From contig NZ_RKQK01000002.1 of assembly GCF_003814915.1 (NCBI RefSeq), forward strand, positions 187,184 to 251,183: a DNA stretch of 64,000 nt, given 5' to 3'. Shown here one piece after another: positions 1 to 8,167 of the stretch. The stretch's first letter is position 1. The number at the start of each line of letters is the position of its first letter. This DNA comes from Pacificibacter maritimus. Lineage in GTDB: Bacteria > Pseudomonadota > Alphaproteobacteria > Rhodobacterales > Rhodobacteraceae. The position numbers were made by a program, and so were the translations under genes. The notes under the pieces were generated by a model. The model was not told the DNA's origin, searched no databases, and saw nothing but the letters and a program-made list of their open reading frames with translations.

Positions 1-387
1 TTGGTGAGCCTCCAACTGCTACGCGGACGCGATACGCTTTGGCTTCCCGATTGGATTCTACGACGCAAAATTTCGTCTGATCGCTTAGAAAAAGCGGTGA
101 ATGGATTAAATGGTGTCGCACGATGGCTCGACAAAATCAGCCGCCCTCGCCTGCAAGTTTTGGTCAGAGCGCCGGGGTCAATTTTGCCCGAATTCTTGTG
201 TTTTCTATCAGGTTCAGCGATGCCATTTCTAGAATTGGTTCCCTTTAGTTCCTCAGTCTTGGGCGGCGCGACCAGTCTTTTTGCGGTGGGTCTGGTGATG
301 CGTGATGGCCTGTTCATCATGGCGGGATTTGCCTTGGTCGCGATGGCCAGCGGCCTTGCTGTCGCGGTCACAGGGCTTTTGATCTAA
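1..387 (+). CDS. exoD: ExoD-family exopolysaccharide synthesis protein, C-terminal part
   Basis: The window opens inside this gene and only the last 128 or so residues are visible. They contain the family pattern of a Leu/Trp-rich stretch (LWLPDWILRRKIS), a basic helix ending in RPRL, then hydrophobic segments (about residues 60-80, 86-105 and 108-128). ExoD proteins are inner-membrane proteins linked to exopolysaccharide production and, in Rhizobium, to alkali tolerance. The TTG at base 1 is probably an internal codon, because full family members are roughly 190-210 residues long. The gene converges on the histidine kinase gene; the 144-bp spacer contains a perfect palindrome at 481-496 but no T-run. 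Family assignment is from recognisable motifs; the function here is inferred. Confidence 0.75.
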   Translation: MVSLQLLRGRDTLWLPDWILRRKISSDRLEKAVNGLNGVARWLDKISRPRLQVLVRAPGSILPEFLCFLSGSAMPFLELVPFSSSVLGGATSLFAVGLVMRDGLFIMAGFALVAMASGLAVAVTGLLI

Positions 388-531
388 GCGCACACCAATC
401 CATTAAGGCCCACCTGCCCCCAGATTTCGCCATAACAGCACCCAAGTGTCCATACCCAGCAAGTCCCAAATAAATGGGCCGCAGATCAAGATCTGCAGCC
501 CTATCTGACACCTTATGTGGATCAAGACACC

Positions 532-2280
532 TTAGCTCAGCTCGGTAAAATCGCTTTCAGAGTGCTCCTCATCAAAGGTAGCAAGCGGAAATTCTACTTT
601 GATTTGGTAAAGGTGTTCAGTGTCTAAGACTTCGAGCGTTCCACCAATTTGACGTGCAAAAGCACCTATCAACCCCTGCCCCAAACCTGTGCCGCTTGCT
701 TGGTCTGGCGAGGTCAGTGGGATCCCCTTACTGTTTTCAATGATCAGGATGCCACGGTCCTTCGTGAGTTTTTCAAGTGTCACGACGATGCGGGGGCGCT
801 CGCCCTTGGTGTAGCCAAGATATTTCAGGGCATTCGTAATGCTTTCCGCCGCCAAAAGCGACAAAGGCACCGCCTGATCGGGATAAAGCGTTATCGGATC
901 ATAGCTGACTTTGGAATCCAGTCGTACTTCATTGGGCAAACCAGCAGACAACAAAGTTCCGATGATGCTATTCAACAGTTCATCAGCGCGCACGCGCCCT
1001 TCGGTACTGGTTTCATAGAGATTACGATGGACCATCGCGATGCTCATCACGCGCCCTTGCACTTCTTTCAGCGCAACGCGGGCCTCAGGGCTGCGCGCTT
1101 TGCGCATTTTCATATTCACGATAGAGGCGATCAATTGCAAATTGTTCTTTACGCGATGATGTACCTCTTTCAGCAAGACCGTTTTATCGTGAATGGTGCC
1201 TTCAAGCTCAGCCTCATCTCGAATAATCTGCTCAGCCAAATTGCGCCATGCCAGATCAATTTCACGCACTTCAATCGGCGCGCTGTTGTCGACGGGTATG
1301 TCATTGTGCCGCCGCGTTCGCGTGAACCGCAACATATCGCGCCCCAATCGGCGGATGTGTTTGATAACCAATCGGTCCACCGCGAAATAGGCAACCCCAA
1401 GACAGGTCAACCACATCACAATCGGAAAAATCATCGGTGTCGCCATTGCCAATCCAGGGGCGACCGATAGGTTCGTGCGAGACCAACTGCCGATTGCATA
1501 GATTTGGTTGGGCAAGATGGGAACAACGGCAAAGACCCGTCTTTCGCCCTCTCTTGTTTCACCTGAAAACGCGATCCGTTGTTTTTGAGCCAAATCCGCC
1601 AGTGATCGCCCTACAGGCAAGTGCTTACCCACGTCCCGTAATCCGCTTTCGGCGCTCAAAACATCGCCGTCTTTGTTAAAAGTCACAAGCGTCACAGGAC
1701 GACCATCAGGAATTTGTTCAAAGTCGATATTCATTTCACGGCTGGGCAAGGACACGGCCACATAGCCTTGGAAAATATTGTCGATGAAAACAGGTGTCGA
1801 AAGCACGATCACCGTGGTTTTGCTAATTGGCCCAAAGCGCACAAGATCACTGCGCACAGCGGGATTTTCACGCATTCCTTGGTAGACAGGATTTTCAGAA
1901 AAATCGAACCCATCCATGTCAGAACCGCATTGCAAAATGCCATCCACGTCAACAAAACCCGAAAATGAAAAATCTGGATTGTCTTCGATGAAATCCGCAA
2001 AAATGTCGCTGCAGGCATCAGTGCTTTTTAAAACGGCCCCCATGACAGCCGCCAAAGCATTCGAACTGCCAAAACCAGCGCGAATCAAGGCCTCTTCACG
2101 TTGTGCTGCTTGAGATGTAAGGGCCAACAAAGCCGCTTCTGCACGTTGATCGGCGGCCTGCGCAAATTGGTGTGCAAGGGAAACAGAAATCAATCCTATC
2201 GGAAATAAAGCAAGCGATAACAGGACTGCGATACGAAACCATAGCCTATGAATAAGGCGCAAGCTTAGTTTCATCTTCAC
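532..2280 (-). CDS. Membrane sensor histidine kinase, HisKA_2 type, of the general stress response
   Basis: A 582-residue sensor kinase. Residues 12-36 form a first membrane helix, 40-275 an extracytoplasmic sensor region, and 282-304 a second helix, followed by a short linker. The HisKA_2 phosphoacceptor box HHRVKNN lies at 374-380, with His374 the likely phosphorylation site. The ATPase domain follows, with an N-box (ESITNALKY) and a G-box (GTGLGQGLIG). Kinases of this family next to nepR-ecfG (PhyK-like) control phosphorylation of PhyR in alphaproteobacteria. The gene is last in nepR-ecfG-kinase and overlaps ecfG by 4 bp (ATGA), implying translational coupling. The signal it senses cannot be read from sequence. 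Confidence 0.9.
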   Translation of the reverse strand: MKMKLSLRLIHRLWFRIAVLLSLALFPIGLISVSLAHQFAQAADQRAEAALLALTSQAAQREEALIRAGFGSSNALAAVMGAVLKSTDACSDIFADFIEDNPDFSFSGFVDVDGILQCGSDMDGFDFSENPVYQGMRENPAVRSDLVRFGPISKTTVIVLSTPVFIDNIFQGYVAVSLPSREMNIDFEQIPDGRPVTLVTFNKDGDVLSAESGLRDVGKHLPVGRSLADLAQKQRIAFSGETREGERRVFAVVPILPNQIYAIGSWSRTNLSVAPGLAMATPMIFPIVMWLTCLGVAYFAVDRLVIKHIRRLGRDMLRFTRTRRHNDIPVDNSAPIEVREIDLAWRNLAEQIIRDEAELEGTIHDKTVLLKEVHHRVKNNLQLIASIVNMKMRKARSPEARVALKEVQGRVMSIAMVHRNLYETSTEGRVRADELLNSIIGTLLSAGLPNEVRLDSKVSYDPITLYPDQAVPLSLLAAESITNALKYLGYTKGERPRIVVTLEKLTKDRGILIIENSKGIPLTSPDQASGTGLGQGLIGAFARQIGGTLEVLDTEHLYQIKVEFPLATFDEEHSESDFTELS

Positions 2281-2867
2281 TGACGTTCTCCGGATACTGG
2301 CATTTGCGCGCCCAAAACGGCCTTTGTTTGTTGATCTGTTAGATCCAAGGGTTCGCCTTCGTTGAGATCCAACATTTCACCCAGCTTCAAACGGGCACGG
2401 TTCACGCGGCTTTTGACGGTGCCAAGTGCAACACCACACGTTTCTGCCGCCTCTTCATACGAAAATCCCATCGCGCCAACCAGCATCAAAGCTTCGCGCT
2501 GTTCGGTTTTTAGCTGAACAAACGCCTGCTCGAACTCTGCCATAGCAAGGCGCCCGTCGTGGTCTGGTTTTTCTGAAAGGCCTGCGGCGAAAACGCCATC
2601 AGTGTCTTGAACTTCACGCTTACGTTTGCGTTGATCTGAGTAAAATGTATTGCGTAGGATTGTAAAAAGCCAAGCACGCATATTTGTGCCTGCCTGAAAG
2701 CTGTTGAGGTTTTCCCATGCTTTCATGATGGCATCTTGAACCAAGTCGTCGGCCTGACTGGAATTGCGTGTCAAGCTTAGGGCGAAAGCGCGCATCGCGG
2801 GCAAATGCATGACGATTTCTTGAGATGGATCGGCCACGGCTTGACCCTCATCAACGAGATTATCCAT
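2277..2867 (-). CDS. ecfG: EcfG-type sigma factor of the general stress response
   Basis: An ECF15-group sigma factor. Region 2 is visible as FALSLTRNSSQADDLVQDAI and the -10-binding part as AWLFTILRNTFYSDQRKRKR; region 4 is EQREALMLVGAMGFSYEEAA followed by the TVKSRVNRARLKL helix. It directs RNA polymerase to GGAAC-N17-CGTT promoters and is held by NepR until PhyR is phosphorylated. I chose the ATG at 2867, which overlaps the nepR stop by 8 bp (ATGGATAA). An in-frame start at 2897 would add ten poorly conserved residues. The gene also overlaps the downstream kinase gene. Promoters matching its consensus occur at four places in the first 4.5 kb. Confidence 0.93.
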   Translation of the reverse strand: MDNLVDEGQAVADPSQEIVMHLPAMRAFALSLTRNSSQADDLVQDAIMKAWENLNSFQAGTNMRAWLFTILRNTFYSDQRKRKREVQDTDGVFAAGLSEKPDHDGRLAMAEFEQAFVQLKTEQREALMLVGAMGFSYEEAAETCGVALGTVKSRVNRARLKLGEMLDLNEGEPLDLTDQQTKAVLGAQMPVSGERQ

Positions 2868-3009
2868 GATTTGCATCTTGTTGACGCAACTGTTCAAGCA
2901 GGTCTAAGAACCGATCAGGCACCTGCTCATCCAGCGTTTTTTGATACACTTTGCGCAGGTTCTCTTCGATTTGCTCTTCGAGAGGAGTTTTTGGTTCATC
3001 TTGATCCAT
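2860..3009 (-). CDS. nepR: NepR anti-sigma factor
   Basis: A 49-residue ORF upstream of ecfG, short enough to be missed by length cut-offs. Its centre (LRKVYQKTLDEQVPDRFLDL) is the conserved NepR signature, two amphipathic helices that clamp EcfG. In the known partner switch, phosphorylated PhyR captures NepR through its sigma-like domain and frees EcfG. The start is the ATG at 3009; a weak GGCGG lies 5 nt upstream. The stop overlaps the ecfG start, so the two are probably made in a fixed ratio. The leftward EcfG promoter at 3064-3089 lies about 55 bp upstream, giving positive feedback on inhibitor and sigma factor together. Confidence 0.92.
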   Translation of the reverse strand: MDQDEPKTPLEEQIEENLRKVYQKTLDEQVPDRFLDLLEQLRQQDANHG

Positions 3010-3056
3010 TATTCCGCCTAATTCCTACCTTGATTTAACATTTTTTTACATCTTAC

Positions 3057-3082
3057 GGAACTTAACGCATACCATAGGCGTT
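3057..3082 (+). promoter_or_regulatory. EcfG promoter for phyR
   Basis: GGAAC at 3057-3061, 17-bp spacer, CGTT at 3079-3082: an exact EcfG consensus about 35 bp upstream of the phyR start. Its -35 and -10 elements interleave with those of the opposite promoter, since GGAACTTAACG (3057-3067) is the reverse complement of 3079-3089. Confidence 0.9.
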
Positions 3083-3089
3083 AAGTTCC
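3064..3089 (-). promoter_or_regulatory. EcfG promoter for nepR-ecfG-kinase
   Basis: On the minus strand the sequence reads GGAAC (3089-3085), a 17-bp spacer, then CGTT (3067-3064), an exact match to the EcfG consensus. Transcription would start near 3057, giving a leader of about 48 nt for nepR. The element shares an inverted repeat with the phyR promoter. Confidence 0.9.
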
Positions 3090-3116
3090 CGAGAAAACAA
3101 AAAATAGGACAAAAAA

Positions 3117-3929
3117 ATGTCGACAGCTACTACGCAAACGTCTTTGGCCACGGTCGTTGCAAACCTTTTGCCATATTTGCGTCGCTACGCACGCGCTTTG
3201 ACGGGGGATCAAGACACTGGAGATAAATACGCGGCAATTACGCTTGAGGCACTTTTGAACGACCGCAGCGTCTTTGAACAAATCGAAAGCCCGAAGGTCG
3301 CGCTCTTTCATGCTTTTCATTTGATTTGGTCCAGTGCGGGCGCGCCGACTGGCGAAGATGAAACAGGTATCGCCAAACGCGCCCAAGCGCACCTTCGCCG
3401 CCTAACAGTGAACACACGCGAGGCACTTTTGTTGCGCACGATCGAAGGGTTTTCCTTAGATGAAATTGCAGCCATTATGGCGACTGATGAGGACGACGTG
3501 GAACACCTGTTATCTGTTGCACAAGATGAGATGTCTGACAGCATTTGCGGTCGTGTGATGGTGATCGAAGACGAAGCGATCATCGCCCTTGATTTGCAGG
3601 GCATTGTGTCTGACATGGGACATAAGATTACTGGCGTCGCAACGACCCGCACCGAAGCGCAGGCTTTGTTTTCCCAAGACAAGCCAGATTTGATTTTGTC
3701 AGATATCCAACTGGCAGACGGTTCAAACGGCATCGACGCTGTAAATGACATTTTGAAACAGCACCCTGATATTCCTGTCATCTTTATCACGGCCTTCCCC
3801 GAGCGTCTTTTGACAGGGGATCGTCCTGAGCCTGCCTTCGTCATCACCAAACCTTACAGCGAAGAGCAAGTGACCTCAGCTGTGAGCCAAGCGATGTTTT
3901 TCTCAAGCACTGAAACGCTAAACGCGTAG
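3117..3929 (+). CDS. phyR: PhyR, anti-anti-sigma response regulator
   Basis: A 270-residue protein. Residues 10-140 form a sigma-factor-like domain resembling EcfG (LLPYLRRYARALTG, then a region-4-like helix around EGFSLDEIAAIM). Residues 147-265 form a receiver domain with acidic pocket E151/D152, phosphoacceptor D196 in LSDIQ, and the conserved lysine in ITKPYS. On phosphorylation the sigma-like domain binds NepR and releases EcfG. It has its own promoter 35 bp upstream, an AGGA ribosome site, and ends before a strong terminator at 3987-4027. It diverges from nepR-ecfG, the standard alphaproteobacterial arrangement. Confidence 0.95.
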   Translation: MSTATTQTSLATVVANLLPYLRRYARALTGDQDTGDKYAAITLEALLNDRSVFEQIESPKVALFHAFHLIWSSAGAPTGEDETGIAKRAQAHLRRLTVNTREALLLRTIEGFSLDEIAAIMATDEDDVEHLLSVAQDEMSDSICGRVMVIEDEAIIALDLQGIVSDMGHKITGVATTRTEAQALFSQDKPDLILSDIQLADGSNGIDAVNDILKQHPDIPVIFITAFPERLLTGDRPEPAFVITKPYSEEQVTSAVSQAMFFSSTETLNA

Positions 3930-3986
3930 CGTTTCACCACCCTTGTTGCCTGACACCCACCTTGGGCGCGAGATTGCTTAGATATA

Positions 3987-4027
3987 AAAACGCCCCTGAA
4001 CAGCTAATGTTCGGGGGCGTTTTTTTT
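3987..4027. terminator. Bidirectional terminator shared by phyR and the DUF1328 transcript
   Basis: A 15-bp stem with one G-T pair (3987-4001 with 4010-4024) followed by a T-run on the plus strand and by GTTTTTAT on the minus strand. It lies between convergent phyR and DUF1328 and can serve both. Confidence 0.88.
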
Positions 4028-4044
4028 CGTTTGAGATCAATGAG

Positions 4045-4112
4045 ATTTTCTCAGCGCGGACACCCTACACGAGGGAGGAGCGGGAGGAAACGAGTGCCCA
4101 CGCTGAGAAAAT
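4045..4112 (-). ncRNA. Candidate 3'-UTR-derived small RNA hairpin with anti-Shine-Dalgarno loop
   Basis: Fifteen bases after the DUF1328 stop, the minus strand can form a 19-bp stem (4112-4094 with 4063-4045) around a 30-nt loop. The outer 12 bp are perfect; two of the inner seven pairs and the junction pair are G-U only if the minus strand is transcribed, and become A-C mismatches on the other strand, so orientation is well supported. The loop carries CCTCCC and CTCCTCCC, close to the CCUCCUCCC loops of the Rhodobacter CcsR/cuckoo small RNAs. The shared terminator follows about 20 nt later. The transcript would start at the EcfG promoter 4352-4377. Processing into a stable RNA is inferred. 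Confidence 0.6.
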
Positions 4113-4126
4113 ATGACCGTCTGGGA

Positions 4127-4300
4127 CTAGACGGGTGGCTTGCCGCGCACTGCACGGGCAACCATTGCGATCACAAACAAGATGGCAAAGATCACAAACA
4201 ACAATTGCGCGATCCCTGCGGATGCACTGGCGATCCCGCCAAATCCAAACACGCCTGCAATCAATGCGACGATAAAAAAGGTAAGTGCCCAACCTAACAT
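4127..4300 (-). CDS. DUF1328 (YtjA-family) small membrane protein
   Basis: A 57-residue ORF, too short for common length filters. The start [20 protein letters not shown] and the glycine/alanine-rich centre ([18 protein letters not shown]) are diagnostic of DUF1328. Two membrane helices are evident (about residues 4-24 and 31-49) with a basic C-terminus. Members are stress-associated inner-membrane peptides of unknown activity. An exact EcfG promoter lies 52 bp upstream (4352-4377), so it is probably part of the general stress regulon. A ribosome site (AAAGGAG) precedes the ATG. Its 3' UTR holds the C-rich hairpin at 4045-4112. Confidence 0.9.
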   Translation of the reverse strand: MLGWALTFFIVALIAGVFGFGGIASASAGIAQLLFVIFAILFVIAMVARAVRGKPPV

Positions 4301-4351
4301 AGCTGTACTCCTTTAAGTTTTACGCGCCGATCTGGCGCTTTCTGGGGAGTC

Positions 4352-4377
4352 AACGCGCACTCCGCTTGAAAGGTTCC
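4352..4377 (-). promoter_or_regulatory. EcfG promoter for the DUF1328 gene
   Basis: Minus strand GGAAC (4377-4373), 17-bp spacer, CGTT (4355-4352). Exact consensus, 52 bp from the DUF1328 ATG. It lies back to back with the promoter at 4400-4425. Confidence 0.88.
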
Positions 4378-4399
4378 AAAGTTTATAAATAATTTTCTC

Positions 4400-4425
4400 G
4401 GAACATTTTCGCGGTTCTCTGCGTT
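4400..4425 (+). promoter_or_regulatory. EcfG promoter for the DUF883-holin operon
   Basis: GGAAC at 4400-4404, 17-bp spacer, CGTT at 4422-4425, 35 bp before the DUF883 ATG. Same spacing as the other three EcfG promoters in this window. Confidence 0.9.
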
Positions 4426-4459
4426 GAGTCTGTGAAACCAAATACAAAGGAGCCACATC

Positions 4460-4786
4460 ATGGCACGTACAGACACAGCAAAAGCTGCCGAAAAAACAAC
4501 CGCTGATTTGGAAAAACAGATTGAAACGCTCACGAAAGATGTTGCCGCGTTGGCAACTGCGATGAAAGCCGACGCCAAAGCGAAATCCAACCAATTGGGC
4601 GAAGCTGCGTCAGAAACTTTAGATATAGCACGTCAAAAGGGCGTCGAGACCGCTGAGCTTGCACGTCAACAAACACGTGACGCAGTGGCAGTGGCCGAAC
4701 AGACTGTGCGCGCAAATCCTGGCGCGGCAGTTGGCGTAGCAGCACTGGCAGGTTTTGTTACGGGTATTGTGGCATCGCGCCGCTAA
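4460..4786 (+). CDS. DUF883 (ElaB/YqjD-like) membrane-anchored protein
   Basis: A 108-residue protein. Residues 10-80 form an Ala/Lys/Glu-rich coiled coil; the last 25 residues form one membrane anchor (GAAVGVAALAGFVTGIVASR) ending in Arg-Arg. This matches DUF883 proteins such as E. coli YqjD and ElaB, C-tail-anchored stress proteins reported to bind ribosomes. A strong AAAGGAG site precedes the ATG. The gene is first in an operon with the holin-like gene, paralleling the yqjD-yqjE pair, and has its own EcfG promoter, so stress induction is expected. Confidence 0.85.
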   Translation: MARTDTAKAAEKTTADLEKQIETLTKDVAALATAMKADAKAKSNQLGEAASETLDIARQKGVETAELARQQTRDAVAVAEQTVRANPGAAVGVAALAGFVTGIVASRR

Positions 4787-4797
4787 GGGATATGGCA

Positions 4798-5151
4798 ATG
4801 AGCACCCTAAAGGAAAAGACAGTCCAAGGCGCGAAACGCGCGGCTTGGATTTCGCTGGGCACAGCGATGCTTTGTGTCGGAGTGGCTTTCTTGACAGCCG
4901 CCGCTTGGATGGTCTTGAGTGCCGTGAAAGACGCGCAGTTCGCGGCCCTCATCATTGGACTATCCTATGCAGGTATCGGCTGTATCGCCGTGGTGATTGG
5001 CACTTCGTCAAGCCATCATTCAGGCCGCCATGTCGGCCCTGAGCACCACCCAGAGCCCTTGACCCCACATGCCCGCAGCGATGACACATTCGAGCGTATG
5101 GCAGCAGCATTCATGACAGGAATGCAATCCGCCAAAACCTTTCGCAAGTAA
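4798..5151 (+). CDS. YqjE-like / putative holin superfamily III membrane protein
   Basis: About 117 residues with two membrane helices (roughly 17-40 and 50-70) and a hydrophilic, histidine-rich C-terminal half (HHSGRHVGPEHH). It resembles the putative Actinobacterial holin-X superfamily III, which includes E. coli YqjE; the holin name reflects fold, not shown lysis. I prefer the ATG at 4798, since AAGGG lies 8 nt before it; an ATG at 4792 sits only 2 nt from that site. It follows DUF883 after 11 bp and shares its EcfG promoter. The 3' UTR holds a C-loop hairpin and a terminator. Confidence 0.75.
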   Translation: MSTLKEKTVQGAKRAAWISLGTAMLCVGVAFLTAAAWMVLSAVKDAQFAALIIGLSYAGIGCIAVVIGTSSSHHSGRHVGPEHHPEPLTPHARSDDTFERMAAAFMTGMQSAKTFRK

Positions 5152-5157
5152 ACCAAC

Positions 5158-5182
5158 ATCAGCTGCCCCCCTCGCAGCTGAT
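5158..5182 (+). ncRNA. 3'-UTR hairpin with C-rich loop, possible small RNA
   Basis: A perfect 9-bp stem (5158-5166 with 5174-5182) closes a CCCCCTC loop just after the holin-like stop codon. A second weaker pairing (ATCAG at 5191 with CTGAT at 5222) follows before the terminator at 5235. A small RNA released from this EcfG-driven transcript is possible, but there is no direct evidence. Confidence 0.35.
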
Positions 5183-5234
5183 CTTGGTTGATCAGCGAAT
5201 GAAAGGTGACGCGAAACGACACTGATAAGGCATG

Positions 5235-5271
5235 AAAAAAGGCCCTTTGGCGCGAACCAAAGGACCTTTTT
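5235..5271. terminator. Bidirectional terminator between the holin-like gene and atpC
   Basis: A 15-bp stem with one mismatch (5236-5250 with 5257-5271) flanked by a T-run on both strands. It ends the rightward stress operon and the leftward F1-ATPase operon. Confidence 0.9.
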
Positions 5272-5298
5272 AATGTGTCTCAGCACTGTAACCAGTGA

Positions 5299-5703
5299 TT
5301 AAACGCTCACACCAAGAGTTTCAGCGATCTGCATCAGATCTGCGAGGACCTTTTGCGTTTGCTGCTGAACTTCAGGTGATGATGCATCATGTGTTTTAGA
5401 CGCAGCGGCCACAAGATCGGCAATGATTTCAGGTGTTACTTCACCTGTTGGCAAAGCTGTCTCAGCCAGTACAGAAATAGTATTTGCGGAAAGTTCAGCA
5501 AAACCACCTGTTACAACAAACTGCTCTTCGCCCGCTGGACCATTTACGGTCAAGAATCCTGGGCGCAAAGACAAGATGGTCGGCTCGTGGCCAGCCATCG
5601 CAGTCAAATCACCGTCTGCACCAGGGATCTGCACCTCGGTTGCCACAACAGAGGCAAGTTTGCGCTCTGGAGAGACGAGATCGAATTGGACAGTATCAGC
5701 CAT
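5299..5703 (-). CDS. atpC: F1-ATP synthase epsilon subunit
   Basis: A 134-residue epsilon subunit, last gene of the F1 operon. The N-terminal beta-sandwich is complete (MADTVQFDLVSPERKL, then PGADGDLTAMAGHEP) and the C-terminal helical part is present. The start is the ATG at 5703, preceded by AAGGAGG; upstream in-frame codons have no support. It sits in the central stalk and couples rotation to, and restrains, ATP hydrolysis. A 127-bp gap separates it from atpD, larger than the other gaps in this operon, but no promoter is obvious there. Confidence 0.95.
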   Translation of the reverse strand: MADTVQFDLVSPERKLASVVATEVQIPGADGDLTAMAGHEPTILSLRPGFLTVNGPAGEEQFVVTGGFAELSANTISVLAETALPTGEVTPEIIADLVAAASKTHDASSPEVQQQTQKVLADLMQIAETLGVSV

Positions 5704-5830
5704 GAAGGCCTCCTTAAAAGCGATTGGCCCCGTGCCCCCCGCGCATATGGGCTTGCCATGTTTTGCGGGGGGCGAACGGTCCAAAATCAGACGCTAAGCG
5801 TGCAACTGTGGACCGCTTGAGGTGTCAGAC

Positions 5831-7261
<1,431 letters not shown>

Positions 7262-7273
7262 TTACTCCGGTTC

Positions 7274-8146
7274 TTAGAGCGCTTCAGCGCCCGAGATGAT
7301 TTCGATAAGCTCGTTGGTGATGACGGCCTGACGTGAGCGGTTGTATTCGATTGTCAGTTTGTCGATCATGTCGCCTGCGTTGCGTGTGGCGTTGTCCATA
7401 GCGGACATCCGCGCACCTTGCTCGGAGGCAGCATTTTCCAAAAGAGCTGCAAAGATCTGCGTGGCGACGCCGCGCGGCAGAAGATCTGCGAGGATGGCTT
7501 CTTCGGAAGGCTCGTAATCGTAGAGCGCCCCGCCGTCATCTTCGCTTGCTTCATATGCTGCTGGGATAACCTGCAAAGCTGTCGGTATTTGGGACACAAC
7601 GTTGACGAACTTTGAATAAAAGATCGTAGCAACATCGAATTCTTCTGCATCAAAACGCGCAAGGATATCCTTGGCGATGCTTTGCGCATCAGTATAGCCC
7701 AAGCGCTTGACGCCACTTAGATCGACATGGCCGATCAAAAGGTCACCAAACTCACGGTTCAGCTGTTCACGACCCTTTTTGCCAACAGTAAGAACTTTTA
7801 CTGTTTTGCCAGCCGCTTTCAATTCTTCGACGCGGGCTTTTGCAAGCTTCACGATAGAAGAGTTGAAGCCGCCACACAGGCCGCGTTCTGCAGTCATCAC
7901 GACAAGCAATTGCACATCGTCTTTGCCCGTCCCGGCAAGAAGCCGGGGCGCGCTATCAGAGCCACCAACTGATGCAGACAGCGCACCAAGAACAGCATTG
8001 AACCGTTCTGTGTAGGGGCGTGACGCTTCAGCTGCTTCTTGGGCGCGGCGCAATTTTGCAGCCGCGACCATTTGCATGGCTTTCGTGATCTTGCGTGTGG
8101 ATTTCACACTCGCGATCCGATTTTTTAGGTCCTTGAGATTAGGCAT
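7274..8146 (-). CDS. atpG: F1-ATP synthase gamma subunit
   Basis: A 290-residue gamma subunit, the rotating central shaft. Both end helices are typical: [20 protein letters not shown] at the N-terminus with [16 protein letters not shown] next, and [20 protein letters not shown] at the C-terminus. The internal ERGLCGGFN motif is present. AAGGA precedes the ATG. It lies between atpA and atpD with short gaps, in the usual order. Confidence 0.97.
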   Translation of the reverse strand: MPNLKDLKNRIASVKSTRKITKAMQMVAAAKLRRAQEAAEASRPYTERFNAVLGALSASVGGSDSAPRLLAGTGKDDVQLLVVMTAERGLCGGFNSSIVKLAKARVEELKAAGKTVKVLTVGKKGREQLNREFGDLLIGHVDLSGVKRLGYTDAQSIAKDILARFDAEEFDVATIFYSKFVNVVSQIPTALQVIPAAYEASEDDGGALYDYEPSEEAILADLLPRGVATQIFAALLENAASEQGARMSAMDNATRNAGDMIDKLTIEYNRSRQAVITNELIEIISGAEAL

Positions 8147-8167
8147 TAGACTGTCCTTTTCCCGGGA

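Noticed and set aside
481-496. Palindrome GCAGATC-aa-GATCTGC as a terminator
   Set aside because: The stem is perfect but no T-run follows on either strand.
649-1470. A 273-codon open frame on the plus strand
   Set aside because: It is antisense to the sensor kinase, whose motifs are complete; composition is cysteine- and histidine-rich without a family pattern.
3035-3049. CtrA-like site TTAA-N7-TTAC
   Set aside because: One mismatch to TTAA-N7-TTAA in an AT-rich spacer is expected by chance; it adds nothing beyond the clear EcfG promoters.
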